Shown here in pieces: positions 59,303 to 64,000 of a stretch of 64,000 nucleotides of DNA. The notes under the pieces are model-generated. The model saw nothing but the letters and a program-made list of their open reading frames with translations, searched no databases and was not told the DNA's origin. This DNA is from Nocardioides immobilis. GTDB taxonomy: Bacteria; Actinomycetota; Actinomycetes; Propionibacteriales; Nocardioidaceae. Position 1 is the stretch's first letter. Every line of letters begins with the position of its first letter. Location: the NCBI RefSeq assembly GCF_003515065.1, contig NZ_QXGH01000024.1, positions 62,001 to 126,000 on the forward strand. The letters run 5' to 3'. The translations under genes and the position numbers were made by a program.

Positions 59303-59596
59303 ATGACTCAAATCCGCGCCGACCTCAACAACGCCACGCCCGATGGGCGAATCCGCGTCAACCTTGCGCGTGCGGATGGTTCAGTTCACTTGTTCGATCA
59401 GGTGACTCTGGTCGACAGCAGCGACCCGGATTGTAGTTACGAGTCTATTGCCATCGAGATTGACGAGGCTGGACGGGCGGAGCTGCAGATCCTGCAGACC
59501 GCCAACGGGCTGACGTTGACCCGGCTGTGGGGTCATCCTCAGTTTGAAAGCAACTCTCCGGTTCCAGCGAAGTGGGGCTTTGCGGCCGTTGGCTAG
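59303..59596 (+). CDS. Unknown cargo protein 2
   Basis: 97 residues from ATG 59303. Beta-rich: RIRVNLARADGSVHLFDQV, YESIAIEIDEAGRAELQI. Codon use is similar to the gene before it. Stop overlaps the convergent next gene. Confidence 0.5.
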   Translation: MTQIRADLNNATPDGRIRVNLARADGSVHLFDQVTLVDSSDPDCSYESIAIEIDEAGRAELQILQTANGLTLTRLWGHPQFESNSPVPAKWGFAAVG

Positions 59597-59925
59597 AGGC
59601 CGAACCCTCGTTTGACTTGGTCGAGGTTGTCTTCGGGCACGACTAGTCCGATTCGCGTCATGCGGCAGTCGATCAGCGTGCAATCAGCGAGACCGATGGC
59701 ACCGATCACGGTTCTTTCGGCCGGGATCGGCCAGACGAATGCATCGAAGTCACCGTCCCACGAGCACCGGATCATCTGAGTAGTGCCCAACGGGGCAATG
59801 ACCGCTGGACCGATGAGTTGGCAGTTTTCGAACGTGAGGCCATGGAGAAGATCTTTGGTCACCGCCAGATCGGCGATGCGGACCGTCTGGTTGCGGTAGT
59901 CCGCTCCAGTCGGATGCGTGGTCAT
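59593..59925 (-). CDS. Beta-helix-like protein of a small actinobacterial family
   Basis: 110 residues from ATG 59925. NQTVRIADLAV, GLTFENCQLIGPAVIAP, ADCTLIDCRMTRIGLV: short pentapeptide-like strands, typical of small right-handed beta-helix proteins common in actinobacterial elements. Function unknown. Confidence 0.6.
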   Translation of the reverse strand: MTTHPTGADYRNQTVRIADLAVTKDLLHGLTFENCQLIGPAVIAPLGTTQMIRCSWDGDFDAFVWPIPAERTVIGAIGLADCTLIDCRMTRIGLVVPEDNLDQVKRGFGL

Positions 59926-59997
59926 GAGCGCCAAGATAGCAGCGCGCACGCGACCCCCGGCCAGGAGCGCCGGGGTCGTTGAGGACCTGAGGCGTTG

Positions 59998-60273
59998 CTA
60001 CTCGAGTGGCCCGCGCGGTGGCCAGGTGAACGACACCCGCTCGGCGTTCCCGCGCGCCTCAGCCATCGCCTGACGCATCAACTCGCCTGCTGCCTCCGCG
60101 GTCGCCGCCCGCACGACGATCGGGCCGGCCAACCACGCCAGCTCGACCTTGATCGAGAACGGCGCGTTGGGATCGACGACGACGCCCTCGAGGACGCGCA
60201 CGTCGACCGAGCCGCCGGCAGGTAGTAGCTCGCCAAGAGCGCGCTTGTGCTCGGCGAGGTCGGCCGGGCTCAT
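59998..60273 (-). CDS. Small protein coupled to the XRE gene
   Basis: 91 residues from ATG 60273, overlapping the XRE stop by 4 bases. HKRALGELLPAGGSVDVRVL, LAWLAGPIVVRAATAEAAGE. No family recognised; may modulate the repressor. Confidence 0.55.
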   Translation of the reverse strand: MSPADLAEHKRALGELLPAGGSVDVRVLEGVVVDPNAPFSIKVELAWLAGPIVVRAATAEAAGELMRQAMAEARGNAERVSFTWPPRGPLE

Positions 60274-60581
60274 CGGTTCGCCCGCTTCTCGGCCAGCCGC
60301 ACGCCGATCGCGTCGGTTACCTGACGCAGCCACCGGTCCGACGGCTCCTTGATCCCGCGTTCTACCTGCGACAGGTAACCGGGCTTGACGTCGGCCAGAG
60401 TGGCGAGCTGGCGCACAGAGAGGCCCAACGTCTCGCGCATCATCCGCAGCACCCAGCCGCCCGCATAGTGCGCGCACCCGTCGATTGCGTTGGGGTCCGC
60501 CTGACAGTAGTCGGGGCATGTTGTCGTAGCCATGGCGCCGAGGCTGCTCTGAGCCTCCGACGCAATCGGGCTGGTGGTCAT
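60270..60581 (-). CDS. XRE-family HTH repressor-like protein
   Basis: 103 residues; an internal ATG at 60533 is also possible. A Cys/His cluster (CPDYCQADPNAIDGCAHY) precedes an XRE domain LGLSVRQLATLADVKPGYLS then QVERGIKEPSDRWL. Opposed in direction to the integration/replication genes, as a lysogeny-type repressor of the element would be. Confidence 0.85.
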   Translation of the reverse strand: MTTSPIASEAQSSLGAMATTTCPDYCQADPNAIDGCAHYAGGWVLRMMRETLGLSVRQLATLADVKPGYLSQVERGIKEPSDRWLRQVTDAIGVRLAEKRANR

Positions 60582-60655
60582 GTTGGGATTCCTCTCACTC
60601 GATGGGGGAGTGGGAGGCCGACATCTTCTGTCCTCATGACGTCCACGGGAAATGA

Positions 60656-60700
60656 GATTCGGCCCCCGACTCTGCGTTTCCGCAGGTCAGAGGCCGAATC
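60656..60700. terminator. Inverted repeat at the right end of the element
   Basis: GATTCGGCC (60656-60664) and GGCCGAATC (60692-60700), 9-bp perfect arms around a loop containing CGCAGGTCA, the inverted arm-type repeat. Just downstream of the tRNA-Val 3' end, so it may terminate tRNA transcription. Confidence 0.5.
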
Positions 60701-60703
60701 CGT

Positions 60704-60731
60704 TGGTGGGCGATACTGGGTTTGAACCAGT
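60704..60731. repeat. Right attachment site within tRNA-Val
   Basis: 28 bases identical to 52632-52659; covers the CCA, acceptor strand and T-arm of tRNA-Val, so integration leaves the tRNA gene intact. Confidence 0.9.
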
Positions 60732-60778
60732 GACCTCTTCCGTGTCAAGGAAGCGCGCTACCGCTGCGCCAATCGCCC
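60704..60778 (-). tRNA. tRNA-Val (GAC), CCA encoded
   Basis: Reads GGGCGATTGGCGCAGCGGTA from 60778; anticodon loop TTGACAC with anticodon GAC; acceptor GGGCGAT pairs with ATCGCCC, then A and CCA. Target of the integrase, and apparently of earlier elements as well. Confidence 0.95.
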
Positions 60779-60791
60779 GGGTCTGGAGTTA

Positions 60792-60865
60792 TGGAGGTGG
60801 GTACGGGATTTGAACCCGTGTACACGGATTTGCAGTCCGTTGCCTCGCCTCTCGGCCAACCCACC
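60792..60865 (-). tRNA. tRNA-Cys (GCA), CCA encoded
   Basis: Reads GGTGGGTTGGCCGAGAGGCG from 60865; anticodon loop CTGCAAA; acceptor GGTGGGT pairs with ACCCACC; U73 discriminator as expected for Cys. Confidence 0.95.
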
Positions 60866-60892
60866 AGTGGAGGCCTGGGTCTGACCTCTCCG

Positions 60893-60965
60893 AGCGGACG
60901 ACGAGGCTCGAACTCGCGACCTCAACCTTGGCAAGGTTGCGCTCTACCAACTGAGCTACGTCCGC
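60893..60965 (-). tRNA. tRNA-Gly (GCC)
   Basis: Reads GCGGACGTAGCTCAGTTGGT from 60965; anticodon loop TTGCCAA; acceptor GCGGACG pairs with CGTCCGC; CCA not encoded. First of the Gly-Cys-Val transcript. Confidence 0.95.
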
Positions 60966-61093
60966 CTGCAACTACCTCCCGAACCGGTTTTCACCGGTAC
61001 GGCTGGTGCGCGTCAGAACAGTAGCCGATCGCTCGGGACGGGCCAAAATCGGGTCGGGTCTCGGTCGTGTCGCGGCCTCCGTAGGGTTGGCGC

Positions 61094-61912
61094 ATGCGTG
61101 TGTGGATCAACGGGGGGCTGCTCGCGGACCCCAACGCCCCCGCCGTACCGGTCACCGATCACGGTCTGACCGTCGGCGATGCGGTGTTCGAGGCGGTCAA
61201 GGTGGTCGACGGCCAGCCGTTCGCGCTCGGCCTGCATCTGGACCGGCTGCAGACGTCGGCGGCCGGGCTCGGGCTGGAAGGTCTCGACGTCGAGACCGTA
61301 CGGCGCGGCGTGGCCGCGGTGCTCGACGGCGACCCGATGCCGCTCGGCCGGCTGCGGATCACCGTGACCGCGGGGCCGGCGCCGATGGGCTCGGGGCGGG
61401 GGAGCAGCGACCCGACCGTGATCGTCGCGGCGTCGCCGATGACCGCGAACCCCGAGACGACCACCGTCGTCACCGTGCCGTGGCCGCGCAACGAACGGGC
61501 GGCGCTGGCCGGCATGAAGACCACGTCGTACGCCGAGAACGTCGTCGCGCTCGCCGCGGCCCGCGAGAAGGGCGCGACCGAGGCCGTCTTCGCGAACCTC
61601 AAGGGCCACCTCTGCGAGGGCACCGGATCCAACGTCTTCTACGTCGTTGACGGCGAGCTGCGGACGCCGACGCTCGCCAGCGGCTGTCTCGCCGGCGTCA
61701 CGCGGCGGCTGGTTCTCGAGTGGTTCGGCGGCGTCGAGGTCGACGAGCCGATCGAGGTGGCGGCCGGCGCCGACGAGATCTTCCTGGTCTCGACCACCCG
61801 GGACGTGCAGGGCGTGACCCGCTGGGACGACCGCGAGCTCGAGGTCGGGCCGGTCACCCGCGAGGCGCTGGCGGCGTGGCGGCGGCGTGAGCCGGAGCTG
61901 CTCGGGCGCTGA
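61094..61912 (+). CDS. pabC: Aminodeoxychorismate lyase (aminotransferase class IV)
   Basis: 272 residues. DHGLTVGDAVFEAVKV opening, PLP lysine in LAGMKTTSYAENV (about 141), EAVFANLKGHLCEGTGSNVF and FLVSTTRDVQGV cofactor loops are those of class IV PLP enzymes. PabC converts aminodeoxychorismate to p-aminobenzoate for folate; a branched-chain or D-amino-acid aminotransferase is the alternative. Place beside this tRNA cluster is usual for the chromosomal backbone in this group. Confidence 0.8.
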   Translation: MRVWINGGLLADPNAPAVPVTDHGLTVGDAVFEAVKVVDGQPFALGLHLDRLQTSAAGLGLEGLDVETVRRGVAAVLDGDPMPLGRLRITVTAGPAPMGSGRGSSDPTVIVAASPMTANPETTTVVTVPWPRNERAALAGMKTTSYAENVVALAAAREKGATEAVFANLKGHLCEGTGSNVFYVVDGELRTPTLASGCLAGVTRRLVLEWFGGVEVDEPIEVAAGADEIFLVSTTRDVQGVTRWDDRELEVGPVTREALAAWRRREPELLGR

Positions 61913-61964
61913 GGCCTTGGTCTCGTGACGGTCGCTGCGCGACCTCCTCGACCAGCGGGGGCGC

Positions 61965-63140
61965 TCAACGAGCGGCGGCGACCGTGAGCGTCACGCCGTC
62001 GGCGAGGCGGTAGGGGTTCGTCGCGACCAGGGCGCCGAGGCTCCGGCGCATCCGGGAGATCTCGGCGCGCACGGTGACCTGGCGCTCGGCGTCGCCGTAC
62101 AGCCGGCGGCTGAGCCAGCCTGCGGACGCCCCGGCCGGACCGACGTCCGCGAGGGCGGCCAGCACCTCGGCGTGGCGGGGGCTGAGGGCGACCCGCCACG
62201 GGGTGTCACCGCCGGAGACCTCGAGCATCGCCTGCGGCCCGCGCAGGTCGAGCAGTGCGGTGAGAGTGCCGGTGCCGGCGCTGGGCCGGATCAGCCAGCC
62301 ACCGCGGAGCCGCTCCGGGAGGCACAGGCCCAGGCCCGGCACGGCGACCGCCCGGTCGGCCTGCGGCGCCTCGACCCGGTCGCGCACCGCGACGCCCTGG
62401 TGGGCGGCCACCCAGCCATGGTCGTCGACCACGAGCAGCGGTCCGTTCGAGCCGGAGAGGAGGGGCTCCGCCGTACGACGCAGCTGGTCGAGCCGTTCCT
62501 CGTGGTGCCGCCACAGCCGCGCTTCGGCCAGCCGCACCGACGCGGTCACCAGAGCCTGGATCGCCGGGTGCAGGGTCAGTGCCGGGCCGCTGACGTCGAC
62601 GATGCCCAGCAGCGAGCCGTCGATGGGGTCGTGGATGGGGGAGGCCGAGCAGTACCAGGGCACCTGCGCGTTCTCGAAGTGCTCGGCCGAGAACAGCTGC
62701 ACCGGCGCGGACTCCGCGAGCGCCGTACCGATCGCGTTGGTGCCGACCGCCTCCTCCGTCCACACCGCGCCGTCGGCGAACCCGAGCACGTCGGCCTGGC
62801 GCCGTACCCGCGGCGAGCCGCTGCGCCACAGCACGATGCCGTCGGCGTCCGTCACGACGACCAGGTACGACGACGCGTCCGCTGCCGTGAGCAGCAGCTC
62901 CCGAATCTCGTCGATCACCAGCGACAGCCGGGACTCGCGGCGCCGGGTCTCGACCTCGGACGGGGGGAGTGGGTCGCGTCCGTTGCGGCCGTCGGGATCG
63001 ATGCCGAAGCCGAGGGTCCGTTGCCACGAGCGCGCGACCACCGCCCGCGGGCTCTGCGGCGGCGTCGTGCCGGACAGGACGGCGTCGTGGATCCGCACGA
63101 GGCTGCGAGCCAGGTGTGCGAGATCCGGCGAAGCGGCCAT
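61965..63140 (-). CDS. GAF-domain transcriptional regulator
   Basis: 391 residues from ATG at 63140. SWQRTLGFGIDPDG, a GAF domain around EEAVGTNAIGTAL and CSASPIHDPIDGSLLGIVDV (about 150-225), and a C-terminal DNA-binding region LSPRHAEVLAAL then SRRLYGDAERQVTVRAEISR, like the AcoR-related GAF activators of Actinobacteria that lack the sigma54 AAA domain. Divergent from the flavin monooxygenase gene (92 bases apart), which it probably controls. Confidence 0.85.
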   Translation of the reverse strand: MAASPDLAHLARSLVRIHDAVLSGTTPPQSPRAVVARSWQRTLGFGIDPDGRNGRDPLPPSEVETRRRESRLSLVIDEIRELLLTAADASSYLVVVTDADGIVLWRSGSPRVRRQADVLGFADGAVWTEEAVGTNAIGTALAESAPVQLFSAEHFENAQVPWYCSASPIHDPIDGSLLGIVDVSGPALTLHPAIQALVTASVRLAEARLWRHHEERLDQLRRTAEPLLSGSNGPLLVVDDHGWVAAHQGVAVRDRVEAPQADRAVAVPGLGLCLPERLRGGWLIRPSAGTGTLTALLDLRGPQAMLEVSGGDTPWRVALSPRHAEVLAALADVGPAGASAGWLSRRLYGDAERQVTVRAEISRMRRSLGALVATNPYRLADGVTLTVAAAR

Positions 63141-63232
63141 ACGGCAACGATAGGCGCGCCGCTGTGACCGGGGCCACACGCAACAACGTGCAACCCTTCC
63201 TGGTTCGGCGCAACGGGACGTCTCCTGAGGAC

Positions 63233-64000
63233 ATGACCCAGCTCGACGAGCGGCCCGCCGCCGCACCTCCCACCGCCCCCGCCACCGACCCGGCCACCGC
63301 CTGGTTCGCCGCCTTCGAAGACGCGCTCGTCGCACGCGACATCGACCGTGCGGCGAGCCTGTTCGCCGCCACCAGCTTCTGGCGCGACCTGATCGCCTTC
63401 TCCTGGAACATCACCACCGTCGAGAACCCGGCCGGCGTCGCCGACCTGCTCACGGCGACCCTCGAGGGCACCGACCCGAGCAGCTTCCGGCTCACCGAGC
63501 CCGCCGAGACCGCCGACGGGGTGACCACCGCCTGGTTCGAGTTCGAGACTGCTGTCGGACGGGGCCGGGGGCTGGTCCGGATCGTCGACGAGGACGGGCC
63601 GAAGGCGTGGACGTTCCTCACGACGCTCTACGAGCTCAAGGGACACGAGGAGCCGCAGCGGGACCGGCGCCCGATGGGCGCCGAGCACGGCGCCACCCGG
63701 GAACGGGTGACCTGGCTCGAGAAGCGCCAGTCCGAGGAGGCGGCGCTCGGCGTCGACATCCAGCCCTACGCCCTCGTCATCGGCGGCGGCCAGGGGGGCA
63801 TCGCCCTCGGCGCCCGGCTGCGCCAGCTCGGCGTACCGGCCCTCGTCGTCGACAAGCACCCGCGCCCCGGCGACCAGTGGCGCAACCGCTACAAGTCGCT
63901 CTGCCTCCACGACCCGGTCTGGTACGACCACCTGCCCTACATCAAGTTCCCCGAGAACTGGCCGGTCTTCGCACCCAAGGACAAGATCGGGGACTGGCTG
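63233..64000 (+). CDS. Flavin-dependent monooxygenase with SnoaL-like N-terminus (cut by window edge)
   Basis: 256 residues visible from ATG 63233. Residues 20-140 form a SnoaL/NTF2-like domain (WFAAFEDALVARDIDRAASL); then VIGGGQGGIALGARL (FAD-binding GxGxxG, about 183-197), HPRPGDQWRNRYKSLCLHDP and LPYIKFPENWPVF, the usual start of group B flavin monooxygenases. The NADPH half is outside the window. Probably oxidises small ketones, aldehydes or amines; the divergent GAF regulator supports induced expression. Confidence 0.85.
   Translation, partial: MTQLDERPAAAPPTAPATDPATAWFAAFEDALVARDIDRAASLFAATSFWRDLIAFSWNITTVENPAGVADLLTATLEGTDPSSFRLTEPAETADGVTTAWFEFETAVGRGRGLVRIVDEDGPKAWTFLTTLYELKGHEEPQRDRRPMGAEHGATRERVTWLEKRQSEEAALGVDIQPYALVIGGGQGGIALGARLRQLGVPALVVDKHPRPGDQWRNRYKSLCLHDPVWYDHLPYIKFPENWPVFAPKDKIGDWL

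Larger units (their letters stand above)
52632..60731. mobile_element. Integrated phage-satellite-like element in tRNA-Val
   Basis: About 8.1 kb between perfect 28-bp repeats. Order: integrase, small Cys protein, excisionase, small genes, replication-type protein with iterons, HNH nuclease, small gene, HK97 capsid, cargo genes, then on the minus strand two small genes and an XRE repressor-like gene. No terminase, portal, protease, tail, lysis or conjugation genes. Content fits a capsid-carrying satellite (capsid-forming PICI or phiRv-like class) rather than a full prophage. Confidence 0.85.

Noticed and set aside
52632..60731. Complete prophage
   Set aside because: No terminase, portal, protease, tail or lysis genes in 8 kb.

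Overview
The window is high-GC actinobacterial DNA. Codon use, GTG/TTG starts, dense ATGA/GTGA overlaps and a Gly-Cys-Val tRNA cluster followed by pabC suggest Nocardioides or a close relative (inference; no 16S gene is present). About 60 kb left of the tRNA cluster is accessory DNA. Only the last ~3 kb (tRNAs, pabC, GAF regulator, flavin monooxygenase) looks like ordinary chromosome.

Layout. (1) 1-4.25 kb: N-terminus of a TrwC/MobF relaxase, then a MazG-like pyrophosphohydrolase overlapping a GIY-YIG/DUF2075 helicase, then a DUF2510-HIRAN protein. This looks like the defence cargo of an integrative conjugative element. It ends at a hairpin plus a 13-bp attachment-site remnant. (2) 4.6-6.35 kb: HAD-like and NADAR genes, a broken phosphoribosyltransferase gene, and a small Cys-rich gene. 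(3) 6.5-32.1 kb: a large island of about two dozen genes. MoxR AAA+ and VWA proteins sit between two paralogous unknown proteins. A receiver-like protein follows. A seven-gene minus-strand operon encodes a coiled-coil protein, a ClpB-like AAA+, a NrdG-like radical SAM enzyme, an FHA protein, a membrane Ser/Thr kinase, a PP2C phosphatase and a membrane protein. Then come a HerA/VirD4-like ATPase and a seven-gene operon with an FtsK-like ATPase and WXG100-like and coiled-coil proteins. Five copies of a palindrome-like element, core ATTTCCCCG, lie in front of its operons and suggest common control. I do not recognise this as a named system. (4) 32.3-37.5 kb: a secreted CHAP-lectin hydrolase and a five-gene VWA/coiled-coil/membrane operon. 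(5) 38-51.3 kb: fused rmlC-rmlD, rmlA, an extra RNase J gene coupled to a P450, aldo/keto reductases, a TM-macro protein like type II Thoeris ThsA with an FAD oxidoreductase, and a SIR2-like protein coupled to a histidine phosphatase and an aldo/keto reductase. (6) 51.7-52.6 kb: broken excisionase and a second hairpin/att copy. (7) 52.63-60.73 kb: a complete 8-kb element between 28-bp direct repeats. It has integrase, excisionase, a replication-type protein with five iterons inside its own gene, HNH nuclease and an HK97 capsid, but no terminase, portal, protease or tail. That is the gene content of a capsid-carrying phage satellite. (8) 60.7-64 kb: tRNA-Val (its 3' end is the att site), tRNA-Cys, tRNA-Gly, pabC, GAF regulator, flavin monooxygenase (cut).

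The overall picture is repeated integration at one tRNA-Val gene, with each arrival bringing defence- or conflict-type genes. Several boundaries are decayed (frameshifted excisionase, lost integrases, truncated att), so the older elements are probably fixed.
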